From Astropecten irregularis (taxonomy: Eukaryota > Echinodermata > Asteroidea > Paxillosida > Astropectinidae), in NCBI GenBank assembly GCA_963971285.1, contig OZ020254.1:3534001-3598000 (forward strand): a stretch of 64,000 nucleotides of DNA, given 5' to 3'. Shown one piece after another: positions 11,801 to 22,677 of this stretch; the first letter of the stretch is position 1; every line of letters starts with the position of its first letter. Under the pieces are notes generated by a model. That model searched no databases and had not been told where the DNA came from. It saw only the letters and a program-made list of their open reading frames with translations. The position numbers and the translations under genes were made by a program.

Positions 11801-13798
11801 GCAAGATCTTTGCCTGATTATCTGTGAATATAGGCAGATTGATGAAGAACCAATCATCAGGAGATGCTACAGGTGCACCCATTCCACCAGGTAGAAGGAC
11901 TGTACATAAACAGCGGTGTCTACGAGGCAACGCCCAGAGAAATCTATCTGGCTGAGCTGGGTCTGGTACTTGACCGAGCTGACACATGTTGGCAGCAACC
12001 ATCAAACGCCAAGAATAAACTATACAAAGGAATAATTTTTACCAATAATGTTCGTCAGGGTACTTTAAAATTCTCTGAACATAATTATAGAGAATGAAAA
12101 CGAGCTAATCTTCACCATCTGATGAAAAACGCGACCACATTATTGGATCTAACCCCCGTTTCAGACAGGCGTTCCAGCGTCGCGCCGAACTAAATAGTTT
12201 AGAAGCGACCCTAGGTCGACCCAATTCAGATTTTGGTTTCAGACAGGCGAACCCAATACACTGCAGTATACCAGTACAAGGGCTTCAAACAAACGAACAA
12301 TACGGCCATGTATTAATTATAATTTATAGCAACCAATATGTGGAATTGACTTTTGGGTGTTGATTATGTTACAGACGTTCTTCATTTTCGACTTCGAGTT
12401 TTGCGAGGAGGAAATTAACATCATGCACGTGCCTTTTGACTGCTCCCCGCGGCTGTTATCGTACACAACCGTCGCGACTGGCATCGTATTATACTTCATC
12501 AATTCGGTTTACTATACTAGGCTATAGGCCTAGGCCATAAACCATCTTTGACTTTTCCTTCAAAAATCATTGTTTGCTTTTTTTTTTTATTATTCATGGG
12601 CAAAGGTCTATTGAAAAGTTCACACTATGATGTATGACCGGCAGGCGTCTAGTCCTTTTTTCCAGTTCAAAAAGTTTTGTATGTATGCATTGTGGGATAT
12701 CACTGCAGTTCACTGCTTATTTGCATACATTTACATACATTTGCATTGAGTTCGGCGCATGACTAGACTAGAGCTGTCTGCAACGATGTTGTTCTAGCAC
12801 CGTTCTGAACGACCCAGACCGTCGATCTTTCGGCATAAGCCGCGCCTGAGGCCGATTTCATAAAACTTATGACGCGTCGCGGAGTTAAGACGCATCCTTT
12901 CTCTATGGACTCACCGCATTAGATGCGACGCGTCAAATCGGGTCGCGACGCGTCGCAGAGCTTTATGAAATTGGCCCCAGGTCACTCCTAATTTGTTTCA
13001 GACGTGGAACTTTCCAGACTTAAATCAAATATTGCCTTCAAATTGGTTCAGCGCGACGCTGAAACGCCTGTCCGTGAAACGGAGGTCGGATATCGGCCTC
13101 ACGTTTGTTACTCAGTTTCGGCGTTTGCGATCGAAACTTATGCTAGCACTTTGTAGCAGCAGTGTTCCTTCGAACTTCTAAGAGGATCGTATGAAGCAAA
13201 AGAATAATGGTAGGCCCCTATTGACGTGAGTATACTTTTATACTGTCTTTTAGTTTTACATCCACAATAAATGCCCAAAACTATTTGACCAAACCTCGCC
13301 ACACTAGCAACTAGCTGTTGGCCTGCAACATTTCTGAAACTCACAACGGAACGCTACTTAAAAATAACGCAGTCGTTTTACCTTGTGGTTATTTGATGAT
13401 TGTATTGATTTAAAAGCCACATCCCCTTTGAGACAGCCTGTAATCTCCCATGTACCATTTCTCAGGTTGTAGCATTGCTCATGTTGTGCATTATTTTAAA
13501 TGATCCTTGGAATATAGCGGTAGGCCTATGTGAGTATAGATTCATGGCTTCTGACTGCCAAAGGAACAAAGATAATTGACTAGTATATTAGGGACACCAC
13601 CAACGTAGGGCTAGATGGCTCAGTTGGCAGAGCGCCTGCATACATGTATTCAGGAGGTCACTGGTTCGAATCTCGCTCCAGTCAATTTTTCTTTGTTTAC
13701 TTTTTTGTTTACTTACTACAAAAATTGATTCAGAAAAAATATCACTTACCCGCAAGTAGAAAGAATAACAACGCCAAGTTCGGTGTTTTGGTTGTCAT
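8873..13798 (-). CDS. Secreted F-type lectin (fucolectin), complete five-exon gene, 247 aa
   Basis: The coding exons on the minus strand are 13750-13798, 11783-12019, 10019-10138, 9791-9883 and 8873-9117. All four introns are phase 1 with GT-AG ends, and the joined frame is 744 nt. Exon 1 gives a signal peptide (MTTKTPNLALLFFLLA). Residues 17-95 are an unassigned N-terminal segment. Residues 98-246 form an F-type lectin domain: IGKPAEQSSTY at 101-111, NPWWRVNL at 142-149, GAVVRAG at 172-178, then a Cys-rich half ending FSLSACEP. F-type lectins are secreted fucose-binding proteins, often of innate immunity or gamete recognition. The usual RxDx4R ligand motif is altered: R163-C-R165-Y-S-H-R169 is one residue short, lacks the Asp and lacks the vicinal Cys pair. 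Ligand binding may therefore differ. The promoter and exons 1-2 lie in the duplicated block. The introns hold MITEs, a (CA)n run (about 9960-9976) and G/C-runs. Confidence 0.92.
9415..9773. mobile_element. MITE family A, full copy in lectin intron 4
   Basis: TTAA lies at both ends (9415-9418 and 9770-9773), consistent with a TTAA target duplication. The inverted ends are AGGTAGTATCATACTTTGGT and its near complement. A central perfect palindrome contains GATCTTTTAAAAGATC. The right end is 11 nt from the GTAAGT donor of lectin exon 4 (9785-9790). Confidence 0.9.
10296..10490. mobile_element. Fold-back element carrying a tRNA-like B box
   Basis: The ends are inverted: TTATGCAAATTAGG on the left and CCTAATTTGCATAA on the right. 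The interior contains GTGGGTTTGAATCCCACC, which resembles a pol III B box and T-arm. It sits in lectin intron 2. A truncated family-A end lies just beyond (10519-10573). Confidence 0.65.
10952..11157. mobile_element. Fold-back element family J with C/G runs
   Basis: The ends are CAGTGGCGTCACCA and TGGTGACGCCACTG, perfect inverted repeats. The interior is rich in G-runs on one side and C-runs on the other. It is flanked by CA repeats. The wider 10660-11160 stretch is low-complexity. Diverged relatives are at 45330-45600 and 61340-61600. Confidence 0.8.
12848..12978. mobile_element. Short MITE related to family B, inserted after the duplication
   Basis: The inverted ends are GGCCGATTTCATAAA and TTTATGAAATTGGCC, with GACGCGTCGC motifs repeated in both orientations inside. 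The left duplicate reads straight through as GCGCCTGGTCGCTCC near 1469-1483, which serves as an empty site. Confidence 0.88.
13612..13695 (+). mobile_element. tRNA-derived SINE (right duplicate)
   Basis: Same element and position as 2150-2235. A box TGGCTCAGTTGG and B box GGTTCGAATCT are both intact. This copy retains TTCAGGAGGTCACTGG, which is degraded in the left copy. Confidence 0.8.
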
Positions 13799-13922
13799 TT
13801 TGTCGTCAGGGTTTTAAAAGACTAACTGCATGGTGAAGTTGTAGGCCTATTATAGACGTACACAGAAACCCTCAAAGTAATAACACAATGACACGAAAGA
13901 ACTGAGAGAAATGCACTGATAA

Positions 13923-13934
13923 TGCCTATATAAG
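13923..13934 (-). promoter_or_regulatory. Candidate TATA element of the complete lectin gene
   Basis: CCTATATAAG lies about 130 bp upstream of the start codon at 13798 and matches the left copy. As there, the canonical match is on the plus strand. Confidence 0.35.
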
Positions 13935-14585
13935 TTTAGTGCAGTCTTTTCGTGGTGTGGGCGATGTTGGTATATCTGAGTGCTGTGTCATAAAGATGCT
14001 TTGCTTGACAATTTGAGCTGCGTCATAGAAATATTGATTAACTCTATAAAGCGTAATTATTATGGGGGACGAAAGAAACGGAAACTGGGCATTATTATCA
14101 TCTTCCCATCAAGGACATTTTATGAAGATAGATTGCTAATATGCTGCTACGTGACTACCATTACAAAGCACGGTGAGGCATGATATTAATCAAGAGGAGG
14201 GGGGGATGGGTGGGATATATCCCCCCCCCCAATATTTGAGGTGGGGGATGGCGTGTATTATCATCCCCCCAATATTTCGAGGTTGAATATCATTCAAGAT
14301 GATTGTATAGAAATATTACATGATACTTGTTTTTTTGTTTTTTTTTAGTCTTCGCAGTAAATTTATACTGTTTTATTCTTCTGCATATCGTTTACAAATG
14401 TTCTAAAATGCGACTTTTCCACTCTGCTTTTATTAAAAAGTCCCTGGTTTGGGAGGGGGTATCCCACCTCCCACAGCCTCCCCCCGCTCGGTCGCTTCGC
14501 TCCCTGGCATAGGAAACCAAATCACAAATCACCCCCCCCCCCCCCCCCCCCCCATCATGGAAAGAAATCGACACCTATACTCTAA

Positions 14586-14800
14586 ATGCAAAAGAGTGAA
14601 AAATACCACTCTTTCAAAATCGTTCATAACTATGGCTCTTGAAAAAGAGGGGTGGATATTTCACTCTTTTGGAGTGGTTTTCATTCTGGGCCAGAGTGAA
14701 AAATCACTCAAAACGATGCAAACTTCACTAAGACAACTCGATAAAGAGGTGTCCCTCATAATGGCTCTTCAAAGAGTGGCTGTTCACTCTTTTGCATTTA
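14586..14800. mobile_element. Fold-back element, family K (right duplicate)
   Basis: Paralogue of 3113-3333 with the same AATGCAAAAGAGTGA ends. It is preceded by a long C-run that differs in length between the duplicates. Confidence 0.75.
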
Positions 14801-15277
14801 CAGAGTAATATTAATACAGCACACCACACACTAGCTATTGCACGCGAAGTTGCACACTTGCGAATTAAAGGCTAGAGCTGTTTGGGGCCGAGTCAGGAGA
14901 AATTAGTAGGCAAATAGGCCTATAGGTATACTGAAAAACTCAGAACTCCCGTGAATAGATTTGAAAATACTGAGAGCATTTTTCACTGCTGTTTTCTCAA
15001 AGAGTGATTGTGTACATAATGACTGGAAATTTCACAGATGTGACTGTGAATCTGTTTTGGGGGTTGTTGTTTTTTCAAAGGAGTTTTGAATTTGATATCA
15101 CCCCGAGATCAAACTGGCTATTTTTACTCTTTGGTTGTACTCCTTTATACGGCATTTAAACGGCATTCGGTAAGTTTCTGCCATCATCACCATCATTATA
15201 CCTTGTAAACTTGTAACCAGGTAAATCCGCGAAGATTTCTGTTTTGGTACGTACGCTGTCAAAACATGAAGTTATCT

Positions 15278-15653
15278 TTAAAGGTAGTATCATACTTTAC
15301 CGAAGCAGAAATGTTCACAGATTTACCTACAACTTACAGGGTATAAAAATGGTGATGGTAGAAACATAGCGTTACAAATTTTCTGTCTGAAATGCTGCAT
15401 TTATCTAGGAAAGAGTCGAACCAATGACCAAAATTATTTTTGAAATTTTAAAGATCAAAAATAAAAGAGAAAATACTTCAGACATACTGTGGTCGTTCAG
15501 TTTCACTGTTTGTTTGTTTTTTCAAAAAGTGGGCGTCGTATGGGACTGAAATTTTCACAGATGACTGTTACTGTATCTGTTTTGAAATTTGTGCCCATGA
15601 ATCTGTATTTCTTTGACAAAAACTGAAGTATGAACTATGAAATTACCTTTAAG
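15278..15653. mobile_element. MITE family A copy (right duplicate)
   Basis: Paralogue of 3826-4203. It lacks part of the left end (a deletion around the TTTGGTAGCATACC segment) and has a mutated central hairpin (GAAATTTTAAAGATC). Confidence 0.85.
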
Positions 15654-16421
15654 TGCCATTCATGCCGTATGGCATAGTATTAGTAGCAACTAAAATTGCA
15701 TGAACGTTTCTATGCATGCTCAATGTGTCTTTGGAAATTGAAAGATCTGTCACACGTGTCCCGGCTTAAATATTGATTAGAACTGGCGCCGGCCAGCATC
15801 AACTCGAATCTTTTGGTTTCCAAGGAAACATAAATGAAAGCAAAGCGTTCATCATTGTCTCTACAAGGACACAATAATTATAAAATACGGATTTTGGAAC
15901 CTATAGGCGCGTGTGCGCGTGCTTGCCGTCATACGGTTGTGGCAGTGTGATTGTTGGTCGGTTGTCATGGAGATACTGCAATACAAACTGATTGCAAAAT
16001 TGCAATTTTTAAATTGCAATTTTAAAATGGCTATCTGGGCTAGGCCTATATAAGTCAAAAAAATATTGAAAACTGTCTTATTTATTTTTCACATGAAATT
16101 TTGTGAAACTTTTGTTTTTCATCCCGAGATACAGACCTAGTGTATTTGTTTTAATGTTTCATTGCCCCAAAAAAGGGGAAAAACTAAAAGGACAGAAAAT
16201 AAAAACCAAATAGAAATACTTGAATGAGGTTTAATTATTTCAAGACAACTGCTTTCCAGTATTAGTTTAGGGAACCTCTGAAATAGATGCATTATTTCAG
16301 CTTTCAAATGGAACCAAAGTGTGTTGTGTTGCTCGATTCTAATCATGACAATAGATCCACGTCGTTCATGTTGGATTATTTTATTGCTAAAATTGCTTAT
16401 TAATATTTTATTTAAAGGTAC

Positions 16422-16710
16422 AGTATACAGGATTGATAACATACCCAACAGAAATGTTCACAGATTTACCTTTAACTTACAGGGTTTAAAGATGGTGCTG
16501 GTTGAAACCAGCTGGTTAAAATTTTTCCTCCTGAAATGGTGAAATTAGTAAAACAAAGACCGCCAACCATTGATGGGTTTTCACTGAGTTTTCTTGTGAC
16601 TCAGATGTCCGATTGAGCTCAAATTTTCACAGGTTTATTATCTCATGCACACATTGGATCAGACAAAGTGTTGTTATGTGACATTTACCAATCATGTATT
16701 GTACCTTTAA
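16422..16710. mobile_element. MITE family A, divergent subfamily
   Basis: TTAA lies at both ends. The left half resembles family A (GAAATGTTCACAGATTTACC). The right half is different: GACTCAGATGTCCGATTGAG, TTTTCACAGG, then CCAATCATGTATTGTACC. The same right half occurs at 63018-63387, so two subfamilies share one left arm. Confidence 0.8.
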
Positions 16711-17065
16711 CAAAACATGAAGCAAGGACATGTTGATTCTAGCAACCATAATCAAACCATTATACCTACATGGTCAAAGCTTGCTGACATTTGCTCATGA
16801 ACGAGGTTTAATGATAATGGTTCCTTAATAATTATTGAGCTATATGTGTACAGTTCACGGCCAGGGTTTTTCTGCCACAATCAGGCCCAATTGCTGTGTT
16901 CATTTGCATAAGCAAATGCTGCCTTCTCTAATTTTTCAAGTTACATGTAGTCATTGAAAATAAAAAATCAATAATGTAGGCCTATATACATTGTGTACTC
17001 AATGAAATATGCAGCCTCAAAATATAGATTTGTGCTTGGAGTTAACATTATGATGGACTGTGTGT

Positions 17066-17521
17066 ATTTAAATGTAATATCATACTTTGGTTTTTGTCAA
17101 AGAAATACAGATTTATGGGCAAAAAATATCAAGACAGATACAATTCAACGGCATTCAACAGGACATTTATTCAATGTTGTAAATATTTATACAGTGAGGA
17201 AACACAGCGTACATTTTTTACAGATAATTGTAAAAGTCATCTGTGAAATTCCCAGTCCCATACGATGCCCCCTTTTTGAGAAAACAGTGAAAAACAGCCA
17301 CAGTATTTCTTAAGTCTTTTCTCTTTTATTTTTGATCTTTTAAAAGATCAAACAGAATTTCGGTCGTTGTTTTACTAATTTCTGGATAAATACAACATTT
17401 CAGGCGGAAAAACTTTAACGGTATGTTTCTACCATCACCATCTTTATACCCTGTTAAGTTATAGGTAAATCTGTGAACATTTCTGTTTTGGTTTCCTACC
17501 AAAGTATGATACTACCTTTAA
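17066..17521. mobile_element. MITE family A, reversed copy with internal insertion
   Basis: Reverse-orientation copy ending GATACTACCTTTAA. It holds about 90 extra bases near 17140-17230 relative to the other copies. Confidence 0.82.
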
Positions 17522-17569
17522 GAAAAGAGACATATTTTATAATATGAATAATATTTCAATTCATTGGAA

Positions 17570-18105
17570 AGTGAACAAAGAGAACTTGACTGGTGCGTGA
17601 TTTGAACCAGCGACCTCCGGAATACTGTACAAAGATAATTGACTATAAGGGCGCCCCTTTTTATAACTTTGGTTCTAATTTCTTGTTCACCTTGAGGGAG
17701 GGTCGGTCGGTCGAAAAAAAAGAAGAAAAGTTTGGTGGAAAAAAAACCTGGTTGAATACACAAAAACCTAAAGAAAATGATGTTCATTGTATTCACTGTA
17801 ATCGCGTTTGAATATTTGTGTATTATTTCAGTGATAATTCTTGGAGACAAATTCTGGGAATTCTGTTTTTTTTTTCATATTTTGTTTTATATTATGCCAT
17901 TCTGACAGGGTCGGCGGCAAAAAAAGTTGGTTTTTTTCTTCGGTCGGAGCCCAAAATATGGGTCGGTCGGAAGTGAGAACCACAGAATTAAAAAGGGGCG
18001 CCCTTAGGGAGACCACCAACATAAGGCTGGTACAATATTCCGGAGGTCGCTGGTTCGAATCCCGCGCCACTGAATATTTCTTTGTCCACTTTCCAATGAC
18101 TTAAA
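17570..18105. mobile_element. Palindromic SINE split by MITE family G
   Basis: The outer parts are SINE halves in opposite orientation: TTTGAACCAGCGACCTCCGG at 17602 and CCGGAGGTCGCTGGTTCGAA at 18040. The MITE (about 17645-18005) has inverted ends around GGGCGCCC followed by CCTTTTTATAAC, plus GGTCGGTCGG motifs. It was inserted inside the SINE-related centre (GATAATTGACTAT). A second family-G copy is in RING intron 5. Confidence 0.8.
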
Positions 18106-18424
18106 ATTAATCAGTTTCCCTTGTGGTTATTTGTAGATTATAATTAATATTTAATAAGATACATGTCTTTATCATAAATGATTTACTGGTACACAAGGAA
18201 CAAATCACTCTGTTTGCTGTCAAGATTTATTTTCAACAACTGTATACTAAAATGCTTTAAAACAAGTCATATTAAACCTATACATAGAATCCCTTCAGTA
18301 AATAAAAATTATCTTCTTTTGGTGTCTGAGCAAAAACTAATGCACTTTTATGTAGTTCGGCAGAAAAATAGTGTGCGTAACATAATTTATATACTGACTT
18401 TTCAAAGCTATAACATTCAAGTAT

Positions 18425-18600
18425 AAATGTATGAAAAGTGAACAAAGAAACCTTGACTGGAGTGGGATTCGAACTAGCGACCTCCAGAATACCATACAGG
18501 AGGTCGCTGGTTCAAATCCCACTACAGTCAATTTTTCTTCGTCACTTTTCAATGATTTAAAAGCAATCCAGTCAGTTTCCCTTGTGGTTATTTGATGATT
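18425..18600. mobile_element. SINE-derived palindrome
   Basis: Two SINE 3' halves meet head to head. GAAAAGTGAACAAAGAAACC, TTGACTGGAGTGGGATTCGA and GCGACCTCCAGAATACC are followed at once by the complementary order. The A box is missing, so pol III transcription from it is unlikely. Confidence 0.82.
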
Positions 18601-19245
18601 ATAAATGTATGACCTTCAAAGTAACAATGGTCATCAAAATATTTGTGAACAAAATTGTTTGGTTTTTCCCCTGATTTCTGATTTTAACATATTGAGCATG
18701 TTTACAATAAATTGTGTGTATAAAGTAGAAATATATGCAATTTAAGCAGTAAAGTTACATCTTTATGAATTATGCTTGAAGATGTTTGGCACAAACTATT
18801 GGATGTAACGGCTTTCAGAAATATTGAAACTATACTTAAACAAAAACAAATTCAACAGTACGTAAAATAAAAACAAATTATTGTAGTAATGTAAAATACA
18901 AAAAGGAACGTCACAAACAAAGACAGCACTGAAACATAATAATACTTGTTTAAAAAGAAAATATTTCCAGTTTGAATTCTGGAGATTCTCTTGCTCTCGT
19001 CAAGAGCTAAATAGCTTAAACACAGACTCAATGGAAAGGCAATGACCCAACTCTAACTTTTCATGCTTTGATATTTTTAAGGAAAACAAACGATCTTCTT
19101 TACTTTTTTCCCAGAAAATTAAACGATTTCTATGTACTCTTTATGTAACTTTTCATAATTATGATACAAAAATTACAGAATAGCTCAAAGAATCTATTGT
19201 TTCTTACTCCGAAAAACACCTAACCATAATCTTTGAGTAAAAAGA

Positions 19246-19358
19246 TCAAACAAATCTACTTACATGGCCATGATCGTTAATTGCCAAAAAACAAAAATCT
19301 CTTTGCACAAGACGAGTTATTAATAATACAAGCACAGGATCGCTTACTAGACATATAT
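19246..19358 (-). CDS. mael: Candidate terminal exon of MAEL
   Basis: A strong acceptor (TTATCTTTTTAG) is in phase with exon 13 and opens a frame of about 37 codons ending at TGA (19246-19248). It contains DPVLVLLITRLVQRDFCFLA. An internal CAT|GTAAGT could instead be a donor at 19263, with more exons to the left. The peptide does not resemble the MAEL C-termini I remember, so this may be chance. Confidence 0.28.
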
Positions 19359-19420
19359 CTAAAAAGATAAGCCACGCCCAAGACCACGCCCATTACTTAA
19401 CCCCTTGTTTATTCCTTTAC

Positions 19421-22400
19421 CTGATGCAACTCCACTCTTGCTCGCCATCTGAGATGATAAATTATCTGCAGATAGAACAAAAACAAATCATAGAACAATA
19501 ATTATTGAGGCGGACTATTCGACTTCAATATGATAAATGTAAATGTACGCAACATAGGCCGTTTACGAAACGGAGGCTTAGGCTCAGGCTCCAGCTCCAT
19601 TTTGTGAATCCATTTTTAAATAATAGAAGCTTTTGGCTGCGGTTCGGAAGTAGATTGTCTGATTTGAAAAGGGAAACAGAGCTTCAGCCTCAATGAAAAA
19701 CCACAACCTATATTTTCAGCATATGGATGTCAGAGCTGGAGCCTGAGCCTGAGCCTAAGCCTCCGTTTCGTAAACGCCCATAGTTGCAATGCCCCTTGGA
19801 CCTTATTGAAGATAAAATGGGGTATACACAAAGCATTCTGGGTAAAACTGTTGCTCTGGCTGGCGCTGCATTGATATACATTTACCACAAGATTTCCCAC
19901 TGTCCTTTGCGTGCGCATGCAGTGTCCAAGAAAGGCTATTTTTTTATAAGGCCAATGATGTGTTCCACGGATTGTACTGTACAACTCAACAAAACTGTGA
20001 CTGATCAAAGAGCTAAGATGCATTCTATGTTACACGACTGATTTGTAAATACAGTGGAACACCGTTATAACGAACATGGCGGGATGCACAGATATTGTCC
20101 GTTATTGTGGTCATTTGTTATAGTGAATTAAAGAACCATATATTGAGTTTGTGTCGTACACAAACATGGGTCGCCAAGGATGATGTTCAGTATAGCCAAA
20201 TGTCCTGTATAGAGAGCGTGCACGTGACGTCACTTGACAGCTTATCGGCCATTTTGGACGGCACGCGTACGCACGCACGTCACGTATCCGGTTGATTTGC
20301 AAGCTGCGCGAACACATGTGGGTTACATACACTGTACGTACGTGCATTATACATGTGTACAGCGTTGCCGTCCAAAATGGCGTCCTGATCACGTGACTGC
20401 ACACCCTCTATAGCGGTGTTTGTTATAGCAGCGTTCCACTGTAATGGTAAATTGACACACCTTGAGTCTGACGGGAGGATGCGGGAGGCTCCTGCCATGA
20501 AGATGTAGGTAGAGGCAGAGAGGAGGGAGGAGGTGCAGGTGCTGGAAGAGCAAACTTTGATGACGAGCCTGTTGGAACAAATGTATACACATCTTAGATT
20601 TCTTGGTTGTGTTCTGTAATATCACATTTACTTCCAGTAACCTTAGGTTATTATTGCTTTTCCTTGGCTCTTTGCAATAAGGGCACAAAGGAAATTGTTC
20701 TGAATATATCAATTGAAGATAAAGCCCTGGGTCCGGGCAGAAAAATAGTGACAAAGGGGCACCAAGGCAATAACCATGCGTATGGTCACTTTAACAGGCA
20801 ATGAGTACCAAGAAAATGTTGAAAGGCAACAAGGCAATGACCACGGTCACCAAGACAATGACCAGGGACACAAAGGCAATGACCAGGGGCAGCAAGGCAA
20901 TGACCAGGGGCACCAAGGTAATGACCAGGGGCACATGGGCAATGACCAGGGGCACATGGGCAATGACCACGGTCACCAAGACAATGACCAGGGGCAGCAA
21001 GGCAATGACCAGGGGCACCAAGGCAATGACCAGGGGCACATGGGCAATGACCAGGGGCACCAAGACAATGACCAAGGCACCAAGGCAATGACCAGGGGCA
21101 CCAAGGCAATGACCAGGGGCACATGGGCAATGACCAGGGACACCAAAGCAATGACCAGGGCACCAAGGCAATGGCCACGGTCACCAAGACAATGACCAGG
21201 GGCAGCAAGGCAATGACCAGGGGCAGCAAGGCAATGACCAGGGGCACCAAGGCAATGACCAGGGGCACATGGGCAATGACCAGGGGCACATGGGCAATGA
21301 CCAGGGGCACCAAGGCAATGACCACGGTCACCAAGACAATGACCAGGGACACAAAGGCAATGACCAGGGGCACCAAAGCAATGACCAGGGCACATGGGCA
21401 ATGACCAGGGCACCAAGGCAATGACCAGGGGCACCAAAGCAATGACCAGGGGCACCAAGGCAATGACCAGGGGCACCAAAGCAATGACCAGGGGCACATG
21501 GGCAATGACCAGAGGCACCAAGGCAATGACCAGGGGCACCAAGACTGCATTAATTAGCAAGTTTAATGACTCTGTTTTGTTTGTCTCTCGCTTAAATGAA
21601 TAAATTAATTAACTAAGTTGAAAAGAATCTGAAACCTATTGAGGTTTTAAATTGCATACTTACCGACACTTGGTTGTAGCATGGCCATTCTGGACCCCAT
21701 TTCAAGATCTTTCATCGGTTGGATCTTCTTGGTTGCAAGCAAGCTACTTACACCTGTAATGAATGTCAAAACAACCCAAGAAAATATTGCTAACAGATAT
21801 AAATAGTCATTGAAAGGTGAACATAGAAAATTTGACTGGAGTGGGATTCGAACCGGCAACCTCCTGAATACCGTACAGGTGCTCTACCAACTGAGCTATC
21901 CAGCCATACGTTGGTGGTGACCCCAATAGTCAACTATCTTTGTCCGTTTGGCAGTCAGAAGCCATGAAACCAAGCACACACCACCATATCCCAGGGATCA
22001 TTTTCATAGATAAACGCAGCAATGGTGCAACCTGGGAACGGTACATGGGGGATCACTCAAAGAAGATACGGCTTTTTACCAACAGATTGGAACACGATGG
22101 TGATCATATTGTCCATCAACCAGCTACATGTAATCCCATTCTAGTGCTCACAATTGTTTTCAGATTTGAATCAAATCAATTCATGTAATTTAGAATGGAA
22201 AATTCAATCAAAGTTTGTTTCGAATTTCAAGATCAAGTTTAAAAGAATAAAAAAAAGCTTCTGCTGATGTCATAAAGGTACCGATCAAAGTTTGGTCCGA
22301 AATAATGGTGGAATTTATGTCATGATTCATTGCAGGATAAGGAAAGATTACTGGATCGGTTGGATCAGTATGTGACCGAGGAACTTTAGTTCAACCCAGG

Positions 22401-22644
22401 AACAATCTCAACAGGTTTGTAATGTTCACTTCTTCTTGACCTTAAGAAGTCATGTCCCAAATCTCTGGCTGCGGCTGCAAATTACACACAAGTCTATGGA
22501 GGTGGCTGAAGTCACTGGCTAGTGGCTGCCATAGGTGCGTGTGTAAATTGCAGCCGCAGCCAGAGATTTGGGACACGGACTTACTCTCTGATGTAGGACG
22601 TCTGAGTGGTTCCTCCTGAGGGGAAGAGTTCTCCTCCATCCTCT

Positions 22645-22677
<33 letters not shown>

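Larger units (their letters stand above)
11520..16006. repeat. Segmental duplication, right copy
   Basis: Direct-orientation partner of 199-4548, offset by about 11.4 kb. It carries the promoter and first two exons of the complete lectin gene. It is about 140 bp longer, mainly because of a MITE at 12848-12978 and about 87 bp at 12420-12505 that the left copy lacks. It has lost or never had the two palindromes of the left copy. Confidence 0.93.
16007..19245. other. Gene-free region between the lectin and MAEL genes
   Basis: Only repeats (listed separately) and AT-rich sequence are seen. There are no splice-supported exons. The 3' end of MAEL should lie at or near the right edge. Confidence 0.55.

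Noticed and set aside
20745-21545. CRISPR array
   Set aside because: There is no repeat-spacer structure, the units are directly adjacent, and the sequence is eukaryotic.
20773-21603. Long open frames on both strands (up to 254 codons)
   Set aside because: They come from a 21-bp minisatellite whose length is a multiple of three. All lack domains and lie inside a MAEL intron.
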